From positions 2,854,501 through 2,918,500 of the forward strand of contig NC_135243.1 in the NCBI RefSeq assembly GCF_947623445.1: a DNA stretch of 64,000 bases. The letters run 5' to 3'. The translations under genes were made by a program, and so were the position numbers. This document shows positions 1 through 11,655 of this stretch, one piece after another. The first letter of the stretch is position 1, and every line of letters starts with the position of its first letter. Source of the stretch: Clavelina lepadiformis (Eukaryota > Chordata > Ascidiacea > Aplousobranchia > Clavelinidae). The notes beneath the pieces are model-generated. The model had not been told where the DNA came from. It did no database searches and was given only the letters and a program-made list of their open reading frames with translations.

Positions 1-430
1 CGTTTTACATCCTACCAGATTCTTCACTATGTTTTGATACACTGAAACATGCCCTAAACTTCGGCAACTTTTCTTGGAATATTACTAAGTTTTAGTCAGA
101 CATAAAACGTAAGTTTTTTACACATATGCTTATTAGTTATTACTGGTACTTTACCACAAGTTTCGGCTTTAGCATTACCCTTGTCCTGTGGTGATGATGG
201 GATTATTCAGACGCCATGTAACCTCCATACATCATTAACAGTGATAGTGTCCATCTTAACTGCGCAACGTTTACTTTTAGAGTATAACTAAAATTTAAAC
301 AGCTGTGCAAGTAGCAGTTACAGTTAACTTCATCAATTGCAGGTCTGGATCAGTTTGATACAAAATGAAAACAATGAATCGATCACGTGACTTTGTTGTT
401 ATTTTGATTATTTTCATCGTAACCATTAGA
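1..430. repeat. Duplicated flanking block, copy 1
   Basis: This block is clearly related to 51751-52165 in the same orientation. Shared stretches include the opening 'cgttttac', 'ccagattcttcacta', 'tgatacaaaatga' and the closing 'cgatcacgtgactttgtt', with indels and substitutions between. It lies downstream of the minus-strand TIR-NACHT gene; the other copy lies downstream of the kinase terminal exon and upstream of the LRR exons. It could be a shared 5' or promoter region of neighbouring minus-strand genes, or simply part of a segmental duplication. I see no coding frame in it. Confidence 0.7.
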
Positions 431-1091
431 GACGATGTTTCCATCAAACCTTTGGATGTTTTAATAAATCTTTTGCTATGTGCTCTGTAATACTTTGGGA
501 TTGATTTGCAATGAAAATTAAATTATTAAAATGAGCCCTTATTTTGTATTTGGTACCAATTGAAATAAAAAAATTTTCTTTGCCATTATATTATTGTGAT
601 CTACGTTTTAGCCTTGGAGGCCACATTCGACTGTTTTATTTGTGGTAAATATCATCGTAATTGTTTATGTCTTTGCGACCACTTACCTGAGTAGAATTTT
701 TGGTCACTTATATTTAAGGCATAAAATAAAATGAAAAAGATGTGATTAAATGGATACGTTATTGTAGTATTATTGTGGAATTAGAAGATACGGGGTTGTC
801 AATAAAATGAACATGATATTGACAAAGCTTGTCAAGTTGGGGAAAGTGCAATAATATCATGACCCTTGCGACGGAATACTTCATCACCGATAGATACGAA
901 ACTCATCCAAATTTGTCAGAAAAACACAACCTATAGCTTTTTAACGATGAACATAAACGTAACTCAAAATAAATAAAACTTGCAATCGTACCTTACAAAT
1001 TCTTCTGCAAAGTCCTATACAATTTGGTAATGCTCTAGATAACTTAGCAAGTTTCTGGTACCGTTGGGTGTTGGTACTTTTGAAAACTGTA
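431..1091. other. Intergenic, nothing recognised
   Basis: AT-rich sequence beyond the TIR-NACHT stop codon on the minus strand. No open frame, RNA gene or repeat was recognised; it presumably holds the gene's 3' UTR. Confidence 0.5.
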
Positions 1092-4000
1092 TCAAATTAC
1101 TTTACAAAAGCATTTGCAAAATACTGTAACAAGAACAAAATGGTACAAACCGGATGATGAGGATGCCTTCATATATTCCTGCTGTTCTGTAGACCTATGT
1201 GAAAGTAAGGCTGATGACTGATGTTCTGGAGATGATATCTTCTCCTCTGCTGGCTTTTGTGTTAGTGAAATCTGCTCCTCTACCTGATCATCTTGTCTGA
1301 ATAAGTCATAATTGCTTTTGTCTCTTTCATGTCTAATATGAGCTCATTTATGGAACAGCAAAAGCTTTTTAAACTTCACCTGTTTAAGCAGCAAAAACAA
1401 CGAGATAACAAGAGTGAGCGTTCTCGCTGATCGTGCCCAGTTGCGGCAATATTGCTCATGCTGGAATCTGAAGAAAAGTTGATATTTTACAATTTTCATG
1501 TTTGAATAAGCTTAATAGTAAATCATAACTTAAAATGCACATTACTACTATCCTGATAATACCTTTCATCATATCTATGAGCAGACCGCAAACAAATCTC
1601 CTAATAACAGACCACTTCTCCTCGAAAAATAGCTCGTTTGAAACAAGGTGTTTAAACTTATCCATGGGCAGCTCATTAACGATGAACTTTGCGGTGAAAA
1701 ACTCCTGATACAGTTGGTGGGCGAAGTAATACTTCACGTGGCCATCAAACACGCGGCTGACTGCCGCAAAATGGGCGTAAATGCCGACGACGATATCTTG
1801 TATCTCGTCTGGTTCAAGACCAACTGCTCTGAGGTCGTCACGTGTGATGACAACTGTAGACCTCATAGTGGCTTTGAAGGCCACTTCACTGAGCTGCAAC
1901 ACAATACAAGTAATAATATGGTCTCGTACATTACCACTATTTTAGGCAAAGAGAAACATGTTCAGTTCTCTCACCTGCTTTACTAATAAATTGATGTCTT
2001 GGTGTTTTGCATTGTCACTGCATCTGAGGTTCTCCAAAACTGTGGCAAAAACCCGTGTTGTGGTGCTGATTTTTCCAATTTGTGTTGTAGGAGCCAAACC
2101 TGCTGCTATAACTAACTGAAGCAACAGCGGGTTGAAACAAAGTGCAAAAACAATTTTAGCATTTCGGGAAAGATCATTCCAAAGCTTGTCGGCAGAAGCA
2201 CCAGCATAAAAATAAAACAGTTTCTTCATACCTTCTAGGGGCAGATCACCAAGTAAGATTGTAGAGTCTGGACGTAGTGGAGCAGGAAGCTTGATGACAC
2301 TGTGGGGTCTGGAGGTAAAGACGAGCTTAATGTCTGGAAGGAATTGTTTATTGCATAAGTTGGCAATGAGGTCTGGTACACTTTGGGGAGTATCATAGTC
2401 CACTTTGGGTACTTTGTCTTTAAATGACCACTCCGCCTGATCCAGACCATCAAAGAGTAGAAGACAACTTTTCTGATTTTTTTTGATCCACTCCCATGCA
2501 TCCTCTCGAGTGCTGTCGTCTAAATCCGGATAAATGTTATCCATAATTAGCTTCCGGAAACTGACCTCTTTGCCAACTGGCATCTCCATAAATTTGTAAT
2601 AAAGACATTTGTATTTTTCTGTTTTGGCTAATCTTTTGGACAAAGTCGTCTTTCCGGATCCGGGGTAACCTATGAATGCTGTAAAGCGATTGTTGGACTT
2701 CAGCAATTCTTCAAATTCAATGTCCTCATCCCGCTTAAGTGTATCAGGTTCACCAGTTGAAGCGGCAAAAGTTTCATGTTCTGGAACTGCCTGTCCGCAG
2801 AAATAAGATACTTTAGTGTACTTTGGATGGACAACTGGAATATCTTCTACTGAGACGTCGATTCCAGCTTGGAGACGGATGTCATCTTCACGGCGTTTAT
2901 TTTGCTCTTGCAAAACCTTTCCAATGGCTTCCTCTCGCTTTCCGAGTTTTCGATGGTCTGATAAGAATACAGACCTTTAAAGCATGAATATTTAAAAAGG
3001 AAACTGCATAAGGTTATATATATATTTATAAATCGTGACAGTTGCAAAACGCACTTGTAGTTTCCTCAGCAACTACGGCATATAAAACATACATTAATGG
3101 TCCATTAAATACATCATTGTGTATACTAACCTGCTTTATTTGTATCCAAACATTTCGTGAGTTGCTGTTGTTCATTGGGATGATCTATGGAACAGTTAAA
3201 AAATAGTTATGTATCGTTGAAAGGAAAACTGTTCTTAGGAGATATTTTGGTTTTGGTTCCAAACCCAAATAAATACAAGCCATAACAGTGCCAAAATGCA
3301 AAAGCCTTGACTAAAAGTTTAAATCGATCCATATATAATCGGTGTTATGCACAGCTGCACTCTGTTATAAAACGATAGTATGATAATAATAACAGCAGTT
3401 TGCTTTTAACAAAAATTTGGTTTAGCAAATAAAAGTTGTGATGAAAAATCGAACACGCTATAATTACAAAATGTGTCAGCAGTTTTGTAAAATTTCCAAT
3501 TAATATTTCTGGAGGTAGCAGCAGATAAAAGCATAAAAACTAACAGTAAGTAAAATAAAAAGAACTAATAACTAATAACAACAACTTCAGTTATTTTTTT
3601 AATGATAAAATGTTGTGATAACTACTTTTTCAACTTATGAGTTAAATTACCTATTTCTTGGATAAGCTTTTCAAAGTTATTCTCAAATGATTCTTTGCTA
3701 AAATCGTAGTAGAGTTTTCCCGACACCAAAAGAGCTTTTGATAAAGATTGTAAAAATATAAATGTTAATTTGTGGTGAAAGTTGGTGATAAAAATTAATT
3801 CAGTAAAGAATATCCAAAGGTAAAAATAGAAAAAAAACATAAACTTACATAAATGATTAGTTAAAGCAAGAGCAGAATATAAGAACTCTTAAAGTTAACA
3901 TTGATTTATCGCCACAAACTTTCGTTTACTTGAGTTTGCGTCTTCTGGTGTAACAATTATGATTAATAATGAAAATAACAATACTAAATATAATGTTACC

Positions 4001-5825
4001 ATTCAAACCTTAAGCAACATCCCATTTTGTGACGTAGAAATCAATTTAAAAAAATCAACGAGTCATAGGCATAAAAATGCGTTGAAAACAACCAAGCACA
4101 AATGAAAAGTATAATAAAAATGCATACCTGTCCAGCCATCCATTTTATAATTGTCTTGGGTGATAATGGGTATTATACGTTTTCTCTTGTCAGCGGCAAG
4201 TTTGACTTCCCTTTTGCAGTTTTCACTGAGTTTATAATTTTCGGACAGAAACATGAGGACCAAGTAAGCGTTGTCAACGGCTTCATACATTCTGTCATAA
4301 ATGTCTCCTCTGATCTCGTCTTTATCAATCCACACTTTGTAACCAGCGGCAGAGAGTTCATCGGATATCTGCAAAAGTGCGAGAAAATTAAACTAGACTG
4401 TTAAGTTATGTTTGTGAGTAGCTAATTTGCAACTCTTCTACTTTCGTAATCTTTCTAAAACCAACAAGCGGTTTCGGTTATTAGTAATTTGCAAAATAAA
4501 TCTAAGACGAAAACAGAACAGCGCATTTTATAAATTCCACATCATCTAAATGATGTTTTTGCTGATATTTACGATATGTGTATGAAATAAAAGTTTCTTT
4601 CTGACCATAGCACAAATTTTTAAATTAAGATACAGCGAAAGTGAAGAACGAAACTATGTATTTACCAAAAGACAAAGTTTGAATTTGGAGTTTTAAACAT
4701 TTTTTGATTATTAATTCTATTAACATTTCGTGTACTTCGTTAAAACATGTATACTGAGAATATAAAATCTATTTACAAACCTTATGAGCGAGATCCTTTG
4801 AATCATTCCAGTTATAACTGATCATTATATGCTGGTTGGCTTGGTTGTCATCCTGGTGTTGACTGGTCCCAGGTCCACAAGGTGAATTTGTTGCTTGTGG
4901 ATTATTAGGTTCTGAAATAAGATGTAATATTTAAGCAAAGATGCATGGGTCTTGTACCGCTGTTGGAGAAAAGAAACGCGAAGCACTTAAACAAGTAGCG
5001 ACACATGTAAAATAATTCAGGAAGTGATAAGATGAAAGAAAAAAAATGTGAAACGATAATGAAAGACAATAAGCATTTTACAAGAAAACGTTGTACGGTC
5101 TTATAATGCTCACCTAAAGAGTTTATTTGTTTCTCTTTAACTTGTGTCGAATTTACATTTTTTAAATCACTGACATCCTTTTGCTTATATTCTCTGTTGT
5201 CTTGGTATTGTCTTTGATCGTGATGTTGGTATTGTCTTTCATCGTGGTGGTAAATTTTAGGAGCATAATTAATCATGACTGGCCCTGATTTGCGGTAAAA
5301 GATAAGATTTTCATCTATAAAAAGGCATCACAATAATATGGAAACATAGTTTGATAAATGCAACTAATAGGCTTTATCCTAAGTATTTAAAAACAATTGT
5401 GTGCTTACGTATTCAGGGACACAGTTTCATAAAACTTACCAACTCTGCTTTCAGCCACTTTGCTTGTAAGCTCAATCAACCCTGGATCAATTCTACTTAA
5501 AACATTCTGAGAAGCTTCAGCATTTTCCATTGCTTGCAAGACTTGATTTTCTGCATCTGCAGGCCCTGGATTTAAAGCAAAGGAAAAACAAAACTTTTAT
5601 ACCAAGTAATATATTAACAGGTTTTTATGTAATTACAGCCAAGTACGAAGACTTAATCATTTCAATCTCAGATTACTCACCATGAGGCATCCCCGCTAGC
5701 ATTGAAACAGCACGTGATGTTCCAGGTTGTTCATCACTTTCACCTGATGAGCTCTCTTCATTGTTACCAGGTTGTACAAGTTGAGGTTTATCTTCGGTCA
5801 ATCTTTGCTCTTCTGACTTCGACAT
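1092..5825 (-). CDS. TIR-NACHT NLR-type immune receptor, 12 exons, 853 aa
   Basis: Exons by splice site and phase: 5825-5681, 5565-5440, 5314-5114, 4911-4781, 4368-4128, 3734-3651, 3184-3131, 2957-1975, 1893-1563, 1467-1380, 1296-1151, 1123-1092 (stop TGA). They sum to 2562 nt, exactly 854 codons, and every junction keeps frame. Residues 1-184 are an acidic, Ser/Gln-rich leader with a His/Gln repeat. A TIR domain at about 185-308 starts HIMISYNW, has GYKVWIDKDE, and has ENCKREV with Glu255 at the position of the NADase glutamate of plant-type TIRs. A NACHT ATPase follows: Walker A GYPGSGKTT (424-432), Walker B LLLFDGLDQ (493-501), sensor-like FTSRPHS, then a helical region. The end is a short polar tail finishing VFCKCFCKVI; no LRR is visible. 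The family oligomerises in the cytosol on sensing danger signals; ligand and partner are unknown. The last two junctions are the least certain: reading through after 1380 would give an immediate stop. Confidence 0.85.
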
Positions 5826-6039
5826 ACTTCAACGTTGCAGTAATTATCTTAGCTTAGGTTTTATACCTGGTCAAAATTGTTGATGACGTGAACTTGAAAT
5901 TTAAACTTTGTTAATATAACGATTAGTTCTTTAGTCTATAACTCTATATAGTTTTATTTTAGCATTTTATTTTAGTTTTTTTTGCATTTTATATTTCAGT
6001 ATTTTATTTTTAGTATTTTTAGTATTTTATTAGTTTATA
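5826..6039. other. 5' flank of the TIR-NACHT gene
   Basis: AT-rich sequence upstream of the chosen ATG, ending in a TA repeat near 6035. A promoter is expected here, but no diagnostic element could be named. Confidence 0.3.
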
Positions 6040-6044
6040 TATAT

Positions 6045-6900
6045 ATATGATGATTATATGTGCTGCTGCTGCCAGCACGAGCACGTCTGTGCGTTGCCGA
6101 CGAATTTGAGTTCCTGAGCAGGCTTGTTTATGCCGAAGTTGCTGAGTAGCCTTGTTTCTTCCGGAATTGCGGAGAAATCTTGTAACCTTCGAGGTTCCCA
6201 GAGCAGTGTCAATGCCACCAAAGTATAACTCCGAAGTAACCTCATTGCCGCTTAAGAAAAGTTCCAATCTCGTTTTGGTTAAAGTTCCGGACTATCCTCC
6301 CAAGTTAAGTTCCAGTCTCGCTTCTTCCTAAGATCTTGAGCAGCCTCCTTGGCACCTGAGTTGATTTTCAGGGCAGTCGTGTTTCTGCCGAAGTCCTTGA
6401 GCAACCTCGTCACCACCAAAGTCCTCGAAGCAGAATCGTTCACGCCGAATTTCCCAGACCAGCGTCGTTGCCGTCGGGTTAAGTTTCGAAGCAGTCTTTT
6501 TTCCGTCCGAGTTGCCGGAGAAGCCTCGTTGTTGACGGAGTTCCCGAAACAGTCTCGCTGACACCAGTGTTAAATTCTAGAGCAGTTTCTTTGCCGATGG
6601 AGTCACTGAAGCTGTTTTGTGGCTGCCGGAGTTCTTGGAGCAGCCTAGTTAACGTCTGTGTTAAATTCCGGAGAAATATCACTTCCACCAAAGTTCCCGG
6701 AGTAGACTTCCATCCGCCAGAGTTGAGTTGAGTTGAGAGTTCAATTCTAGAGCACTCTCGTTTCCGACGACTTTCCAGAGCTGTCTTTTTTTTGCCGAAA
6801 CTCCTAGAACAGTGTTGGCAGCAACTCCTAGCCGGTGTTGGCAGAACAGACTCTTTGCCACCGGAGTTATGAAAGCTATGAGACTGGATATTTTGCGACA
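6045..6900. repeat. Degenerate minisatellite, unit about 33-38 bp
   Basis: A stretch richer in G+C than its surroundings, made of diverged tandem units. Recurring words are 'gccgaagt', 'ttcccgga', 'agcagcct' and 'cgtt', spaced roughly 33-38 bases apart. Units carry many substitutions and indels, so the array is old. The open frames in it on both strands are by-products of the repeat and of low stop-codon density. The sharpest units lie at about 6340-6720. Confidence 0.6.
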
Positions 6901-7696
6901 CGGTTTCGTGGTAACTAGTTAGACACGACCGTATTGGTGATTTGAGAAAATCAACTAAAAGCGGCATTTTTGCACTGAAAATGGGAAAGTGTCCTGGGTG
7001 AGAAAAGCCATGAGCGCCGAGCTTGTTTGCTTACGTTGATATATGGCGGGTTATCTCCTGGATACTTTATTGCGTCCTGGCACCGTATTACGCTGAGCAA
7101 ACAACGCTTGCCGATAACTCGGCATTATAACTTACACTTTTCATTGCTTTTATGTTCAGTAAAAATAAGATATAAATTTTATTTTACTAGTTAATACCAC
7201 ATCATATTTAGCAATCAATGCATTTAAACTTTCATTTACTTTAAGTGAATTGAAAGTCATCCCTGCATTTCAATCACCGCTAGATGGGGAGATGGAGAAA
7301 TGACTCAAACTTTTGAATTTGTCAGCCAAGCGCGTCGAAGTAGCAACATAGCCTGGTGTCCGTAGAAACCGTGAGTTTTGTGACTAATCTTTTATCGTGC
7401 GTTTGTTGCTGTTCCTGGATGCCATCGGTCATGATTTGAGATAAAAAGTCGAAGGCAAAGACAAGAGTATCAATGAACTTCGATTCAACACGCATCCTAA
7501 GCTACCAACAGCGTTGAGCTTTCCCACAAGCTGCAATTAGATTAAGTCCAACCTGTCCAATTGCACCATCAAAAGGCGCGGGATTTAGTTTAGATGCCAA
7601 AAGCGCTCTGCGATAGTTGTTATCTCTAGAAAATATAGGTTGAAGAAAAGAAATGGTTGAATCTTATTGTTGCTGGTGTTTTCGCAGAAGTTTGAC
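6901..7696. other. No gene recognised
   Basis: No supportable open frame, RNA gene or repeat was found between the minisatellite and the coding fragment at 7.7 kb. Confidence 0.4.
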
Positions 7697-7708
7697 ACGA
7701 TCAATCAA

Positions 7709-7915
7709 TCATATGCCTGTTAAAACGAATACTGGGTACTTTGCTACATCGTATGGTTTGTACGCATGGTAGACGGTTTTTTGCATCTTTACAGGTTTTG
7801 TTTGCTGTGTCACGTTCCAGAGCTTTGCACTGTGCGCTGTATCCAAGAGTTCACCTTCACACGCCGCCGTGTATTTCAATTTGATCGCATAATCGCCACA
7901 AGCAGGTCTCCCGTT
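7709..7915 (-). pseudogene. Terminal-exon-like fragment of an unknown protein family, copy 1
   Basis: On the minus strand, an AG acceptor (ATCATCAG) is followed by an open frame ending at 7709. It encodes a segment with RPACGDYAIKLKYTA, then DTAHSAKLWNV, then YKPYDVAKYPVF before the stop. A diverged copy of the same segment is at about 56084-56300 and keeps the DTAHSAKLWNV core. Conservation of codons between two distant copies suggests a once-coding exon, but no upstream exons were found. I do not recognise the family. The larger plus-strand open frame over this region is treated as its antisense shadow. Confidence 0.4.
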
Positions 7916-9332
7916 ACACTGATGATCCTGCCAACGATGCAAGTAGTATTGTCGATGTATTGTATGTATGTATTGCAACGATGTATTGTCATCATGCCGA
8001 GCTTTTGCCAACCATGCAAGCTCTTATTTTCTACCCACAATGTAATACCGCAGTCAAGCTGCTACACGACCAAGGACTGCATCACACGGCATCTGAATCG
8101 ATTATTTTTAGTTCATAGATTTATGGCGATTGTGTTAACTCGAAAGTTTACTAGATCAATGGATCGATGCCGAAAGCATCCCGACTGGAAACACAGGACA
8201 GAGACGGCAATAGTCTGGCCGGAGTCACTGACACACTCGCAACTGCGTTCGCTGCCAGAGCTCCCAACTCATGACGTCGCTGAGTGCTTTGACAAGTTAT
8301 TGCGTCTAATTACACAGAGCTTCGAGGAGCGCACAGACAACACAGACATGTTAACATCAGATTTATCGCTCGTCGACTTTAAACCTTCCCAGCTTATGCG
8401 GTGATATTTGTGCGTCATTGGTGAGAAAACCTCACGGCTACAGCTGAGGGAAAGGTTAAAGCTCGATTTATTGAAAAGTTGACGTCGCACTTTTCAACTC
8501 GTCCATTAGGAACCTTCGCGAACACGATGGCAGGCCGATGTCATTTTGATTGGTTGATTGATTGGTCGATGATATTTTGGCGATCGTTTCAACATTTCAC
8601 GAAGCGTATGCTCGAACATATCACATTGACAATGAACCACGCGCGACATCGCCAGCGCATTCAGAAGGTAATTTCGTCACCAGCCACACTGATTTCACTG
8701 ATTCTATATTCACAGTAATTCGTGTTATGGAGACCACGCAGCAAAGTGTCGTAATAGCTCCAACAATTACCAAGTTAAATAAATAATTACAGAGGGCGAA
8801 GTAATCAAAATTAGTCGGAAAATGAATGACTCGCACAATCGAGGCCGAGACCGAGGAAACGATAACTCGCAGCCGACATCAGTGTAACAGAAGACCGGGG
8901 AAGAGTAGCCGCTCAACCCGAGCATCAGGCGACGAGAATTAATTTTACTATCACGCCAGCTTCGGTGCAAACGCGCGCAAATGTGAGAGAACGTGCAAAC
9001 ACGGGTCCAATTTGTCAGAGCAGGGAAACTAACAGGGTTGTTATCGAAAGCATCACGTGACATCCACAAACCGACTCGTGATAACTCTCTGTTGACTTTT
9101 TACCATGCCACGTCATCATATTCGCTCTGTGATTGACAGCGGTGGTGCTGTTAGCATAGTTAAGGTAGACCATACAACGCCGAAGCGCAAACCGTCAGCT
9201 CTCAAGTTGCCACAAACGAGACAGAAATTTCTACTTTTTCTTAAACAGTATTTAGATGTCCATCTTGGCTTCCCAATTTAATTCTGTTGCAGTGGATGGT
9301 CAGACGACTATTTTAGGCATATGATGTCCTGA
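7916..9332. other. No gene recognised
   Basis: Several overlapping open frames of 70-100 codons occur on both strands, but none has recognisable domains, splice structure or a duplicated copy in the window. Confidence 0.4.
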
Positions 9333-9659
9333 CTAATTTTCAATTAGTCCTTTAACCAACACAGCGAAACCTGTGCTATTGGGTCCAACACACGGCAATT
9401 TACGCGAAGGGGACGCAAGTCCCAATTTCACACATTTCTTGGTTGGAACTGAACCGCCCGGATAAACATCAAAGATGTTAACTGAGTTTCCGGCATTGAC
9501 AACTTGTCTGCAGAAGATTCCCGATGACGTAATACCCTGCACAGTGCATCGCATTATGTATTCAGGCGAGCTGTTTACGTGTAACCTAAAGCTAGTCAAT
9601 ATCACCAGAAATACGAAAATTAATCGACCAAGAAGTAAAAAACTGCTGGACGATGACAT
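9333..9659 (-). CDS. Small secreted-type cysteine protein, 108 aa (hypothetical)
   Basis: The ATG at 9659 opens a frame of 108 residues ending in TAG. The first 28 or so residues look like a signal peptide: a polar Ser-rich start, then the hydrophobic run LIFVFLVILTSF. The mature part has four cysteines (in RCTVQ, FCRQ, KKCVK, PCVG), one N-glycosylation motif (PNST) and no second membrane segment. The satellite array begins within a few bases upstream of this ATG, and the frame stays open into it, which creates an artificial 418-codon frame. I chose the ATG at 9659 because the signal-like segment starts there. No family was recognised, and it could be one exon of a larger gene. Confidence 0.45.
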   Translation of the reverse strand: MSSSSSFLLLGRLIFVFLVILTSFRLHVNSSPEYIMRCTVQGITSSGIFCRQVVNAGNSVNIFDVYPGGSVPTKKCVKLGLASPSRKLPCVGPNSTGFAVLVKGLIEN

Positions 9660-9663
9660 CACT

Positions 9664-11655
9664 TGATATGATATCATACGTGATACGATATGACATATAT
9701 GATACGATATGACATATATGATAGGATATGACATGTATGATACGATATGACATATATGATACGATATGACATATATGATATGATATGACATGTATGATAC
9801 GATATGACATGTATGATACGATATGACATATATGATACGATATGACATATATGATACGATATGACATGTATGGTACGATATGACATATATGATACGATAT
9901 GACATGTTAAATACGATAGGACATGTATGATATGATATGACATGTATGATACGATATGACATGTATGATACGATATGACATATATGATACGATATGACAT
10001 GTATGGTACGATATGACATATATGATACGATATGACATGTTAAATACGATAGGACATGTATGATATGATATGACATGAATGATACGATATGACATATATG
10101 ATACGATATGACATATATGGTACGATATGACATATATGATACGATATGACATGTTAAATACGATAGGACATGTATGATATGATATGACATGTATGATACG
10201 ATATGACATATATGATACGATATGACATATATGATATGATATGACATGTATGATACGATATGACATGTATGATACGATATGACATATATGATACGATATG
10301 ACATGTATGATATGATATGACATGTATGATACGATATGACATATATGATATGATATGACATGTATGATACGATATGACATGTATGATACGATATGACATA
10401 TATGATATGATATGACATGTATGATACGATATGACATATATGATATGATATGACATGTATGATACGATATGACATGTATGATACGATATGACATATATGA
10501 TATGATATGACATGTATGATACGATATGACATGTATGATACGATATGACATATATGATATGATATGACATGTATGATACGATGCGACATATATCATACGA
10601 TATGACATATATGATAGGATATGACATGTATGATACGATATGACATATATGATAGGATATGACATGTATGATACGATATGACATATATGATACGATATGA
10701 CATATATGATATGATATGACATGTATGATACGATATGACATGTATGATACGATATGACATATATGATACGATATGACATATATGATACGATATGACATGT
10801 ATGGTACGATATGACATATATGATACGATATGACATGTTAAATACGATAGGACATGTATGATATGATATGACATGTATGATACGATATGACATGTATGAT
10901 ACGATATGACATATATGATACGATATGACATGTATGGTACGATATGACATATATGATACGATATGACATGTTAAATACGATAGGACATGTATGATATGAT
11001 ATGACATGAATGATACGATATGACATATATGATACGATATGACATATATGGTACGATATGACATATATGATACGATATGACATGTTAAATACGATAGGAC
11101 ATGTATGATATGATATGACATGTATGATACGATATGACATATATGATACGATATGACATATATGATATGATATGACATGTATGATACGATATGACATGTA
11201 TGATACGATATGACATATATGATACGATATGACATGTATGATATGATATGACATGTATGATACGATATGACATATATGATATGATATGACATGTATGATA
11301 CGATATGACATGTATGATACGATATGACATATATGATATGATATGACATGTATGATACGATATGACATATATGATATGATATGACATGTATGATACGATA
11401 TGACATGTATGATACGATATGACATATATGATATGATATGACATGTATGATACGATATGACATGTATGATACGATATGACATATATGATATGATATGACA
11501 TGTATGATACGATGCGACATATATCATACGATATGACATATATGATACGATATGACATGTTAAATACGATAGGACATGTATGATATGATATGACATATAT
11601 GATACGATATGACATGTATGATACGATATGACATGTATGATACAATATGATATCG
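9664..11655. repeat. 19-bp satellite with 931-bp higher-order repeat
   Basis: Tandem units of the type 'tatgatacgatatgacata' (19 bp) fill almost 2 kb with few variants (cg/tg/gg before 'atatgac', 'catgta' versus 'catata', 'gttaaatacgatagg'). Variant landmarks recur at a fixed distance of 931 bp, which is 49 x 19: 'gataggatatgac' at 9720 and 10651, 'gacatgaat' at 10072 and 11003, 'atgcgacatatatcat' at 10581 and 11512. So about one full higher-order unit is present twice, plus a partial third. All minus-strand frames are open because the 19-mer has no stop in any frame, giving a periodic pseudo-protein (MSYRIIYVISYHTCHIVSY). These frames are not annotated as genes. Confidence 0.95.

Noticed and set aside
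1380..1467. Ending the TIR-NACHT protein at the TGA just after 1380
   Set aside because: A donor at exactly this point leads in phase to a fully open 146-nt exon (1296-1151), which is the better explanation, though transcripts should decide.
7766..8404. 212-codon plus-strand frame
   Set aside because: No domain; its first third is antisense to the duplicated minus-strand fragment, which shows better codon conservation.
9333..11645. Long minus-strand frames of up to 537 codons with MSYRIIYVISYHTCHIVSY-type repeats
   Set aside because: They are produced by a stop-free 19-bp satellite in every minus frame; only the non-repetitive part below 9660 was kept as a possible gene.
9664..11655. CRISPR-like regular array
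   Set aside because: The units are contiguous 19-mers without unique spacers and the DNA is animal.
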